Assembly (NCBI GenBank): GCA_963402885.1
Contig: OY727093.1
Span: 14,315,501-14,379,500 of the forward strand
Source: Antedon bifida
Lineage: Eukaryota; Echinodermata; Crinoidea; Comatulida; Antedonidae
DNA: 64,000 nt
Direction of reading: 5' to 3'
The translations under genes and the position numbers were made by a program. Below the pieces are notes generated by a model. It had not been told where the DNA came from. It saw nothing but the letters and a program-made list of their open reading frames with translations, and ran no database searches. Positions 11,891-36,700 of the stretch are shown here, in pieces (the stretch's first letter is position 1; each line of letters opens with the position of its first letter).

Positions 11891-12281
11891 TATGAGTAAG
11901 TCTAACCATATGACATGTACCATTAACTATTTATGACCATTACTCTGTTCAGTTGTTGCTAATAAAGAGTACCATAATGGTGAAATACTGTGAACAAATT
12001 CAATTAAAACTACATACTGGTACATTAAACATAATAATATTCGAATCTCATATCTGTAATAATAATATTTATTACTGTATATGACAAGAATAGATACAGT
12101 ATTAAGAATAATACTAGCAGGTACCATGTTGTTATTGTATATTGCAAGCTCGCTCGATTTTGCTGGTGGAGAAACGGCCAAGAATTGCCAAACGCAGAGT
12201 TTGTCAGTTGCAAAGAAATTGGTCTAAAAAACACATTTTTCGTACAAATTTGCCGTTCTAATATAGACTATTATGGATAAA
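11891..12281. other. Spacer between tandem array and FB1
   Basis: AT-rich; no gene, repeat or motif that I can support. Confidence 0.5.
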
Positions 12282-15200
12282 TAGTCCAGGAGTATTAGAC
12301 AAAAAAAGGGCCAAAGGTAGAAATAAATATGCTAAAGCTGAATTTTTCAGGATAGGTCCCTAATGTTGTCTGAAACAACATACTAAAAGTCCCCGGGTTT
12401 CCCCGTTGTGCTTCAACCTGATTGGGCCATTTTTCAAAATGGCGGCCATCTTAACATTATTTACCATATTTTGACAACCAGTAGGTGTAAGTAAACAATT
12501 TTGGTGTCAAAATACTCAGAAGACCAATATTTATATTCACTGTAATGGAGAAGTTTTTAAAAAAATGACCAGAAATGCCTGTTTTGACCTTTGACCATAA
12601 ATTTGGATTATCTCAATATCTCATCAACGACTGGCCGTAGAGAGTTCAAAATTGTCCCAAATTATTCAGAATGTCCAACTTTCTATTTACTCTAATAAAA
12701 GAAAAATACTAAATTCCTTTAGAAACCTTCTATTCTGACCTTTGAACTATTGACCTAAGCATATTTTAATTTTATAGACATCTTGGTGATCGATAGGAGT
12801 ACATAAGCGAAATTGGTGTCAAAATACTCAGAAGACCCATATTTATATTCACTATAATAGAAAAGTTTTTTAAAAAATGACCGGAAATGCATGTTTTGAA
12901 CTTTGACCCTAAATTTGGATTATCTCAATATCTCATCAACGACTGGCCGTAGAGACTTCAAAGTTGTCCCAAGTTATTCGGAATGCCCAACTTTCTATTT
13001 ACTTTAATGAAAGAAAAATACCAAAAACCTTTAGAAACCTTCTATTTTGACCTTTGAACTATTGACGTAGGCATATTTATTTTTATAGACATCTTGGTGA
13101 TCGATAGGATACGAAATTGGTTTCAAAATGTATAACTTTGACCCTAAATTTGGGTTATCTCAATACCGCATCAACTGCTGGCCGTAGAGACTTCAAAATT
13201 GTCCTAAATTAAGCAGTGTGCCTAACTCTCTATTCACTGTAGTTAAAGAAAAATACTAAAAGCCTTTAGAAACCACCTATTTTGCCATTTGAACTATTGA
13301 TCTGGCCAATACAGTATTTTATATCATAATTATATAGAAATCTTGGTGATCGATAGGAATACATAAGCGAATTTGTTGTCAAAATATTCCAAAACACCCA
13401 TGTTTATTAAACCTTTGACTTTAATCACTACATTATAATTTAATAATTTAAGTCCCAAATAGCATGATGGACATATCATACCATTCATCATGCCATGAGA
13501 TGTCAAATTTATCCGAAACAGCCCAGAAAAAATGTCCGATGGACGAATAATAATATTCATCAATATAGATATGAGGCCATAATTTCAGGTATCAAAGGGT
13601 CACAATGTGTCATTTGACAAATCACCTAAATAATAAAATACAATATGAAACTCTTACAAATCTATCAAGATGGGTTATAAAGAAATTGTCACTGTAAAGT
13701 TGTTATGGTCTTCAACAGATTTTCATGCCCTTATTTTATTAACCATCATAAAGTATTTTCGATTTTTAGAGAATTTTGAATAGAAAAAAAACAGAGAAAA
13801 ATGTTCACATCTTAAAGATAAATGCAATAATTCTTTTAAAATTAAATTCCATCATATCAGATAAGAATCGGAGGTATGACTAGAGCCTAAAATGAGACTT
13901 AGACTGAGACCTTGATAAATGGTTGGGTGGGTGACTATGTACAGTGTGCAGTTTTAGACAATTTAAAAAATGTTATAAGATGAATTATGTACTCCAGACC
14001 TATATACACAAAGAAATGTAATAGTGCAGCTCAATTGAAAAAAAAAACCAATTTTACCAATAAGTGTGTGTCAAATCAACCAGTAGTGGTCTCTGCTACA
14101 GTATATATTAAATGGCACTGCCGAAGAGGAAACATTTCAGAATTGGTGTAGCTCCAAAGTTTAAACATGGACATTAGCCATATAGAGAAGGCGTGTCATT
14201 TTTTGGAGGACTAATTTCTAACCTTAATATTTAAAGAATAAATAAATAATAAAATTTGTTTGGTTACTAATGAATAAAAGAAGTGAAAACAGGCTAACCC
14301 AAACAGACAGTAAAATGTATCATATATATATAGTTTAAAATTGGGGCTTGGTTTGTCTGTTTAGCATCTGAGCAATTTGGAATGAATTTTACCTCTCATG
14401 GCAATGGCCATACTGATGAATTGTTAGATTCTGTCTATCTTTATGTCAACTTAAATTTAACTTTTTGCATCTAAGCCCTCCCTCTGGAGAGCACGGGTTA
14501 TTGTCGGTTTATACAGGTAAGCTAGGCACGAAATAGACTAATTCTCATTAAAATGTAATGATTAAGGTTAAAGGTCAAAACACTTTCAATCGCATTTAGT
14601 ACATTATTTCTATAAGAGTACACAGAAACATGGGTGTTTTGGAGTATTTTGACACCAAATTCCCTTATGTATTCCTATTGATCACCAAGATTTCTATACA
14701 ATTTTGGTATAAAATATGACCAGATCAAGGGTTCAAAGGTCAAAATAAAAGGTTTCTAAAGGAATTTGGTATTTTTCTTTCATTAAAGTGAATAGAAAGT
14801 TGGGCATTCTGAATAATTTGGGACAAATTTGAAGTCTCTACGGCCAGTGGTTGATGAGATATTGATTATAATCCAAATTTATGGTCAAAGGTCAAAACAA
14901 GCATTTCCGACCATTTTAGGTTAAACTTTTCCATTACAGTGAATATAAATGTGGGTCTTCTGAGTATTTTGACACCAATTTCGCTTGTGTACTCCTATCG
15001 ATCACCAAGATGTCTATAAAATTAAAATATGTCTAGGTCAATAGTTCAAAGGTCAAAATAGAAGGTTTCTAAAGGAATTTAGTATTTTTCTTTCATTAAA
15101 GTGAATAGAAAGTTGGGCATTCTGAATAATTTGGGACAACTTTGAAGTCTCTACGGCCAGTCGTTGATGAGATATTGAGATAATCCAAATTTAGGGTCAA

Positions 15201-15499
15201 AGGTCAAAACAGGCATTTCTGACCATTTTTTGTTAAACTTTTCCATTACAGTGAATATAAATATGGATCTTCTGAGTATTTTGACACCAAGAATGTTTAC
15301 TTACACCTACTGGTTGTCAACATATGGTAAATAATTTTAAGATGGCCGCCATTTTGAAAAATGGCCCAATCGGGTTGAAGCACAACGGGGAAACCCGGGG
15401 ACTTTTAGTATGTTGTTTCAGACAACATTAGGGACCTATCCTGAAAAATTCAGCTTTAGCATATTTATTTCTACCTCAAAGTCTAATACTCCTGGACTA
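12282..15499. mobile_element. Fold-back element FB1, 3.2 kb, long inverted repeats
   Basis: The outer ends pair: TAGTCCAGGAGTATTAGAC at 12282 is the reverse complement of GTCTAATACTCCTGGACTA ending at 15499. Pairing continues inward through AATATGCTAAAGCTGAATTT, TTCAGGATAGGTCCCTAATG and AAAATGGCGGCCATCTTAA. Further in, each arm is built of roughly 300-bp direct subrepeats. One recurrent word is GGTGTCAAAATACTCAGAAG, at about 12503 and 12812 and in weaker form near 13120 and 13373. Inverted copies are near 14640, 14955 and 15270. Another word is TGGCCGTAGAG. The centre, about 13430-14560, is not repeated and shows no transposase-like open frame. The structure matches fold-back-type DNA elements; the family is not identified. 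A C-run abuts the right end. Confidence 0.85.
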
Positions 15500-15971
15500 A
15501 AAGGTATCCCCCCCCCCCCTTTTGTAATATATATATTATGCACCCATTTACATACGATTTTATCAACGATTTTACAGGAAAAGGGGGTACAAATCAACAT
15601 TAAAAATCGTTAAAATCTTCAAATTGTTTAAAAGTTGAATTGAGTTCAACTTTAATGTTGCGATCGGTAAAACTGACTGACCAATCAAATGGTTCATAAA
15701 TTACATCATCATTGTTTGTGAAAAAATACGTACGCGCTGACAATTCTTGATTTTTTACAACGCTACAATGTTTTTGTACTCTTTTAAAGTCTGATATTTC
15801 AAAATAATAAGTGTAAGTAAAACTAAATTTTAATATAAAAACAATTTAATTTAATGTTTGTCTTTAGTGTAAAGCCTAGATTAAGATATCAGCGAAAACA
15901 TGTCCTAGGCCGGCTGGGTTGAAGCATCAAGACCCTTAACTTTTTCAATTTTCACACGGGCCCGGCTGCGC
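15500..15971. other. Spacer between FB1 and CpG-rich segment
   Basis: Begins with a C-tract and an AT dinucleotide run (15508-15540). I see no coding signal. Confidence 0.5.
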
Positions 15972-16124
15972 ATGACCGGCATTGGCTTTGCAAAACTTCG
16001 CGTCCATGTGTCCCAGCAACGTCGAAAGAACCAAGAAACCATTAACGATCGGGTAAAAAATGTTAAAAAATTCGCGACGGGAAAACAGGCTTTAGGCGCA
16101 AAAAACAACAGTTCTGTATATTAA
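15972..16124 (+). CDS. Unknown 50-residue basic ORF in CpG-rich DNA
   Basis: An ATG at 15972 opens a 50-codon frame that is Lys/Arg/Gln-rich. It includes VSQQRRKNQETINDRVKNVK and ends NNSSVY before TAA. The frame stays open upstream to about 15908. The segment 15905-16100 is visibly richer in CpG and GC than its surroundings (GGGCCCGGCTGCGCATGACC), which sets it apart as a gene remnant, a captured exon or a small CpG island. No family is recognised. It lies 600 bp upstream of TPCN2 and could be chance. Confidence 0.2.
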   Translation: MTGIGFAKLRVHVSQQRRKNQETINDRVKNVKKFATGKQALGAKNNSSVY

Positions 16125-16559
16125 ATATGGTCTATAAAACCCACTATATTCAGATAATTATATGACTAGAATCGACTGGCCAAAACGCCTCAGATGCTAT
16201 CTCCGGGCGTCTAGAAAAAAATTTTGGCCTTATGCTATTGTAATATAGATTAACCAAAATGATACCAAGGTGATTCATAAAATAGTATAATATTGTATAT
16301 TTATAGTATTTACTGACATATTTAGAATATTTACCTACAGTAGCCATACTACTAATTGTTGCCGATACTTATATTTTCAATTTTTTTAAATTGAAAAGAA
16401 AAAAATTATGTATTTCAATTATTTAAATATTCATTAGGTTGTCTAGGTAATGAATAAATGAATTTGATAACTTATATATAGTTAGCATTCCTCAACAAAA
16501 GAGCATGTAAAGGGCATTTTTACATTATAACTTTTATTTTAAAACTCTTTAAAAAGTTC

Positions 16560-16723
16560 AAGTATCTAAATTATAGAGGGCGGTGTTTGTTCCGACCACC
16601 TCTCACGTGATTAAATAAAAACATGAGTTTTGTGGTGAAGAGCGAAGTCTAAAGACGGTACAAACATTTTATTAGAACATTCAAAATAGCAGTGATGATT
16701 TAGAATACTTTTAATTAGTTAAA
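16560..16723 (+). promoter_or_regulatory. TPCN2: TPCN2 proximal promoter with CLEAR-like E-box
   Basis: The 164 bp before the TPC2 start codon contain TCACGTGA at 16603-16610, a perfect palindromic E-box about 115 bp upstream of the ATG. It matches the centre of the CLEAR element (GTCACGTGAC) bound by TFEB/MITF-family factors at lysosomal genes. An AGAGGGCG word lies at 16575-16582. Transcription start and actual binding are not visible in sequence. Confidence 0.5.
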
Positions 16724-29527
<12,804 letters not shown>

Positions 29528-29918
29528 TAGTGAGTTAATGTACTTACTACAGAGGGTAAGTATAGTCAATACTTGTTGTAGTCTATTATAATATTGATTC
29601 CAAAGAATGTTATAGAATTTCAATATAAAATTTTGTTTTGATTTTATTTGTTTTGACCATAGCATCAATTGTAGTAATGTTCTAACCCCAGTTCCTTATT
29701 TATCTTGTTCTTATTTAACCAGGGATTATTTTACAACTCCCTGATTTAACCACACATTTTACTAGACCATATTTTAGGTGTAGTTTTGTAGTTGAGGCTA
29801 GCAAAATAACATCTTGCCCATAAACATGTACACGTAACTAACTCAGTCGTACAAAGCTTATTTTGCATGCTAGATTCGTGTAAATTTTTAAAATGTTATT
29901 CAAATGAATGTATATTTG

Positions 29919-29975
29919 AATAAAAACAGATTTTATGTTTTAATTAATAAACATTAAAATCTCCAAAATAAAGAT
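29919..29975 (+). terminator. TPCN2: Cluster of TPCN2 poly(A) signals
   Basis: AATAAA at 29919-29924 and further copies near 29944 and 29968 follow the TPC2 stop by about 390-440 nt. Together they mark a plausible 3' end. Confidence 0.45.
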
Positions 29976-32900
29976 AGTTTTCCTGCCCCTTGTAAGAATA
30001 TCTTTTTTATATTAGTAGTTTTATAGGTGAAGTTCCTAGGGTCTAATCTAACTTTAATATTTCCAAGGCCTTTAGATACTAACTTACCCAATTAGCGGTT
30101 ACGTTGTGGTTAGAATTAAGTGTTACCCGGTGCCTGGCTGGTGTCAGTTTAGGAAAGTCTTGTGTCAGTGATTATTGAGCAATGTTGATTTCTAATCCAT
30201 GGATCAATAACTGCAGATGGCTAAATGATTTTTAGTTTAGCACCCGGCATCATATCCTTGTTTTTTTAAAGATTTTATTTGTGTTTGTTACAGTGTTTGT
30301 AATGAAAGTATTTATATACTTGATAAACAAAGATAAACGCCACTGTGGGTTTTTTTTTTTTTTCTTCAATGCTTTTTTGTTCCTAAAAATAGTTACAGGA
30401 TCTTCTGATCCATGGTGTATTTTTCTTGGAAACGAAAATTGTAGGCTAAAATGTTGCTTGCCGTTAATATCTTATTTTTAGTGGAACACTACCTATTTTG
30501 TTAATAAATTGACACTTTTGTTTAGCTGGAGATGTGGTCACACACTCTCTGCTCCTGGTTCTCTCCTTACAATGGTACAATTTTGCCTCACACTCTCAAC
30601 TCTATGAGAGTACAGTCCTGCCCCTAACCATGATTTTACATCCATTCTCCTAACAATTGTGGTACATGGTAGAATACTATCCTTTCTTTACCTTTATGAA
30701 GGATTGATACCCTCAATCTGAACCTAAAGCCACTATTATGAAGTATTATTATGAACAGTATCTAATTTTGTTATTACATTTTGAGGATTAACCTGGTTTT
30801 GAGGCGCTTCAAACCTTTTAATCCTTAACGGTAATTCTAAAGCATCGTTTAGACTTTTTAAACTTACACTTTTGCATTCATTCAACGTATTTCTTTATTG
30901 TTTATAGCTGCAGTGAAGGCCTGTGGTATTTGCTGACATTTTTCACTTGTGTTTGACTTGACTGCTGCACTCTATGCAGTCTTTTAATCTTTGGTAAAAC
31001 TATCTTTTTTACTGCTCATCTTCTATTCAATAGTTATGAATAGCCTCATTGAGAACTTCTGTTAAGTCATTGATGACCTTTTATTGACTGCTCACCAGAG
31101 GCATATTTGAGATTTTCAGAATTTTCATGATAATATTATTAATCTCAATGGGAAAAAGATAAATATTTGACATCAGTTAGCTAATAAACAAATTATTGTA
31201 AATAAATATTCTTGCCCACACTGTAAATACACACAGTCGTTTAATATTTAAAACATAACATGATTTTGTGCTTAATGCAATATATTTACGTAAATAGCAA
31301 TAATATATCTATTTACTGAGAATATTTACACAGTATAATTTTGCCTAATCTTTATTAAGTATACAAATTTGAAATACAAATTTTCGCTTTTCCAAGACAC
31401 TTTCATTATATAAATAAAGCATGGAGTTATTTCTCCATGAATAAAGTAATAATAATAATATTTTAACAGGCATACATCTCAAAGTTTGCAGCACAATGGT
31501 TATCTTTTAATAATGGCTTTAATTATAGACCAAAAATTATAATTTATACATTTTATTAGATTATATTAAATTTAAAAAAACCAATTGACAGTAAGGCCAT
31601 ATAAAAAAATATATTTATACTCTCCTCCCTATGATTTTAATTTCTATTGCAAAAATATATGAGACCTGACAAATAGACATACAGTGAACCATGAAGTTGG
31701 TGGATGCTAATAAATTGTTTCTCTGTTGTATTGTGTACAGGCCATGTTTATATTTTCCCACCTAAATACTGCCTTTAGAAAAAAGAAAAAAACCTCCACT
31801 ACTGACAATTTTGAGAATATAGGACGATAAACAATTAATTTTTTTATAGGGCCCAATATTGTAAAAATTAAATGTATTTTTGTATAAGTAAGTTTGTAAA
31901 TGAACAATAATAAATTGATTATAAAAACATTTGTTGTATTTTTTATATTGTACATTATAACATTTTGCAGCCTGGCTGATTGAAGAGGAATCATTATTCA
32001 TACTTGGATTGCCTTTATTTTAGGTCATAGTCGTTTAGATTGAACCATATGCATGATGAGTATGGAATGGTATTGATGTAAAAAATCAAGTCTTCAAGGT
32101 TGCCATGGCAGATTGAATGTTTCACAAGTTTATTTGTAATCTGATGGCCATGTACCATAAAGTACAGTATGCCATACAATATGACTTGTAATCCTGAGAA
32201 TATTTTGTGGTCAAAAATATCTTTTGCACCCCTACAAATTGGCAACCGTTTTACATCGTACTGTGCAAGTATTGAAGGCACCCCTGGTATAAAGGTGTTA
32301 CTATATTTGAAATGTGGTATCTCTGGTTCAATACCTTTGAAAGGTTCAATATAATAACTATAATCTTGTGTACTTAACCTATCGATTACTGCTTCCTATT
32401 GGACTTTATCCTCCTATATACCATAGTGCACTTTATAGTTCATATGGTAATTTCATCATGGATTCTCCTATTCTATGCCTCAGTGCTTCGCTAGCACAAA
32501 AGGAAATAACTCAACCTCTCAAAGGTAATTGAGAGGAACTAACGGATTAAAATCTTATGTAGAGAAAAAATAGATCAGCCATGCTTTATACCTGCAATTT
32601 TGACTGCTACCGAGAGACGAGAGAATTACTCGCTATCCAATCCAGAATGGAACCCTTCAAATTGCCAGTCATAGGTCACTCCCCCTGGGTAATTATTAGG
32701 GGTTGTACACCTCCTTTTGTTAATTACCTAAACTGATTTCCATTTATAGAATGTTATGGAATGTAGATCACCTGAAATCTGTTTTTGATATTATTTTGCA
32801 TAATTTAATTATTGTATCAAACAGTTGGTTAATGAGACTTGTCTGGAGTTTGGATTATTATAAAAACATTGTGTAAACTTTGTATAATGTTGTTAGTCTT

Positions 32901-33680
32901 ACCCGTAACCCCTCTCTTTACCCTCACTTTCATGTCTACCTTGTACGTGTAATTAAGTCATTTTGATGTTAAAAAGGTGATGGATTTTATATGTCAGCCA
33001 CCTTTAATCCGGATGTTCTGTTATGTATACTTTGCCTAATGTTCTAACAACATGGATTACAAAAAGGATGAGAAGTAGTAAGCCATGAAGCCAAGCCAAT
33101 CCCATTTATGACTAAACTGTTTTATGCCTGGAATTCAGACTTATTAGTAGTGCAGAGAGATGGTAATGGATTTTGTTTGGAGTGGGTGGTCTTTAGGCAT
33201 TTCATAGCATTTTAGTACCAGTCATAATGTTTATCTTCCTCATCAGTCAAACAATTTGAAATTCTTCAATGGCCGGGGTTCAAGGGTGGATATAAAATTT
33301 GGGTATAAGGTAAGAAATTTGGCAATAAAATTTGAAAACTGGATCAAAGAGACATTACTTGCAGACAGGACCTCACCAACAACAATTCCTTTAATAAAAA
33401 AATAAAAAAACAGATTATAGTTATACATTAGTAGGCCTACATGTAGTGTTTCTGGTTTAACAATTAGGCAAAGATGTTTTAATCATTAATTATTGTCTTC
33501 AAGTTGTTACTTATCTAATGTGAATGCACCAATTCCCCTGCCACAACTGTCAATCCGTCATCAGTCCCATCCTTATCATATACCATGGCACAGTCAATTG
33601 TCATTCAAATCTGTCTAATAATCATCAAATATATGACAATCATTAAATATATGATAATCAAGATAGTTAATCAAGCTTCC
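29976..33680. other. Intergenic, no supported gene
   Basis: AT-rich with scattered homopolymers. Open frames here are short, without splice context or family resemblance. Confidence 0.55.
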
Positions 33681-33776
33681 TTTTATTTATCAATTTATTC
33701 ACTTTTATTTATCAATTTATTCACTTTAATTTATCAATTTATTCACTTTAAATTTATCAATTTATTCACTTTAAAT
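33681..33776 (+). repeat. ~23-bp minisatellite TTTATCAATTTATTCACTTT
   Basis: Four to five tandem copies of TTTATCAATTTATTCACTTT with 1-4 extra A/T bases. Copies are nearly identical, so expansion is recent. Confidence 0.85.
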
Positions 33777-36700
33777 TCAAAGTTCAGTCAGCTGTAAAGT
33801 ACATCTTTCTGATTTTTATATCATTTGCAAAAAAGTTTAATGTTATACAGCAATACTTCCAATTCTATTGTTATGCCTGTTTGTAGTGTCTTTGTTATCT
33901 TCTACAGATTTAAAAATAGACTTTTCCAGGAAGATATTGTAAATTCTATTGTACCCAGTATTATCACTATGCTGTATACTGTGTTTAATGCTGGTTTAAT
34001 TAATTGATTGTCCAGCATTAACTCACTCCTATATATAAAAAGTGTGAATTCCATTTCCATTCATTCTAGTGCTATTGTTTATGAGAACCAGCTATGATTA
34101 AGTTCAAAGCCTGAGCAGATTTACATTGATTATAGTAAACCCTACCCTATACCAACTCATTATGTGTAATTATTGGTAATTAACATTTTAGAACATGTTG
34201 GAATCACACATACAGGTGAAACATGCCATGGTCACATACAAAAGTAATTCAGTACTACTACACTATCATTTAATGAACAATCATTCTAAACAAAGAACTA
34301 ATCAGAATTTAACAAATCCTGTATTATCTTAATGAAAAGGCTTGGCATATTCTAGTGTGTAGGATCTGCAATCATTATGTTCATATGTATAGGGTATTTA
34401 AGGTAATCATTGTCAACTTTACACCTATTAGTTCATCTGAAGTTTCCTATTTTTGTAGTCAATTATGCCCACCATTGTCATAATTGTATTTATGGTAGGC
34501 ATGGTGTTAAGTTAAATAAGTTTTATTAACAAGTTCATGACTTAATTAAAACTCAAATGAGAGCTAATGATGGCAGGTGCCTCAAACCTTAAGATAAAAT
34601 CCATTTTGTGATCTGTTTTAAGCTAAGGTGCTACTTCTTTTTCCTGGTTCAGTAATCTTCTTGATTTCTATACTGATTAGCCCACAAATTATTTTATTTA
34701 TAGGATAAATGAATTTCAGTTGTTTTAAACCAGCTTTTCAAAGTTTGTATAGTTGTTTTAAGGTGTTACATTTATATTTTCTTTAGGCTTGTTATTTCTA
34801 CTAATTGGCCCACTACTGTAGCATTTCTATCTATACCTTTCTATAAAATATTATATTATACCTTTATATAAAAAAATGAAAATGCTGGCCATTTTCCTCC
34901 TTTCAACTGATTACATATATTTTTCATTACACCTGGTAAAATGCTAAAATTATCTCAATTCATTGCAAACATTTTTACAGAGTAACCAAAATAACTCAAT
35001 TGATGACATGTGTAACAATGTAATTAGTCTGTGTGGGCTTCAACTTATCTGCACTGGTCAGCAGAGGTCACATGTGCCAACTACCTGTTTAGGGACACCT
35101 TTCTAGGGATACTGTTTGTTTTTAAGGTCCACTTTGATCATACCTACAAGGCTAGACTAGTTAATTGACTGTATGTTTTTATATACCTAATGTCCAGGAG
35201 AGTTGGCATTTATGGGATATAAAGGAGTGCTTATTTGAAAGATCATAATAAATAAAAATGCATTCTTTGAATAGATAGATAGCCTTTTGTTGAGGAGAAG
35301 GTGGTATTGCAATTATTGCAGATATTTTGGCAATATACAATAAGATAGCTGATGAAGGGTGTGTTCCTGGATAACTTATTAATTAATGGCTGTTCATCTT
35401 GATTTAGCTGTTAAGTTGACTTTTAGATGTTGTGATGGTGGCATTTTTGTGACTAGATTCGAGGGTGCTGGTGCCAGCAGTATGTTACAGGTGCTTACAA
35501 ATTGTGTAAAGATTACCATCTCGTCTTCTTGTACCCTTCACCATCAGATATGTACTACAATACAAATTTATATTTTTACTCTGTGTGAACCAAGCAATAC
35601 AGTAATCTATCAACACATTATCCTACCAAGAAGGATTTGATTTCTGATCCTTTTTGAAATAAATCTGAACACTGATTAACCCACACAGGGATGCAGCCTT
35701 GCCAGGGGTTGAGGACCTTATTTAGAAGGATGAGAATTTGGTAAATCACTAATAAATGTCCCATAAAAAAATACATCTCAGACATGTTGACAGATAGAGT
35801 GTAAATTACAAGTTTGAACATTTATCTAGAAAATGTTGTAATGATTTGTGATTCAGGAAATTTATACTACCTGCAGTATTTTTGTATTGATAAATATTGG
35901 CTTGGCTGTGGTTGTTATGTATTAAATATACCCTTTGATCTATCACCATATATATTATGGTTGTAGTACTCTTTCAAATACAGTATCAATACTCCCTTAT
36001 AGAGAATTAGGATGGACCGCCACCAGGTCCCTGGAAATTATATTGTAATTTTGTCTTTGGAGGGTAAAAATTGCACTGATGATCTAGCGTTGCCCGGGGT
36101 TTCCCCTTTATAACTCATGCATCATCACTATCTCGTGTCACAGTTCAAACAGGATTTTACATCGCGATTGAAACATTAGCTGCACACACACACAGAATCC
36201 GCCATCTCAGCCCACCATTCATCATCTTGATATTTTACTCTTTGTTGTAGGTAATCTGTGTATTGCTAAAATAAAGGCGTTTACAAGTTGTTTTTTTTCA
36301 ATCCATCCCATGCCCCCTTTTTTTTTTTGGCCGCGGTCTATAGATTGTGGAACATCGCTTTTGGTACCTCACAATACATATCCTCATTAGTACCTCAGGT
36401 AACAGACTGCACCCCACACCCTTTTAAGCAATTAGTACCAACTGGCTCCAAGTATCTTGTCACACACCAGGTGACAAAGCTGAGAAAATCTGGAGGTGGT
36501 AACCTTGATGTCCATTTGATAACTGACCACTCATAGCAGGACGCTAACAGGAAGTGGTCACTCACTGGGCTTTACAGTGTACAAAGAATCAGATACAAAT
36601 TTGTCAGGAATGTGAGATGGTTTTCATATCCTCTTCTTTTTCTAAATAAGAAACATCAGCTGACTGGGCACTCCTGAATTCTTGTCCCTGGGAAATGTTC

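Noticed and set aside
35386-35640. 84-residue frame with GAGASSMLQ followed by GTGCTT
   Set aside because: Start and donor are weak, composition drifts to low complexity and no family is evident.
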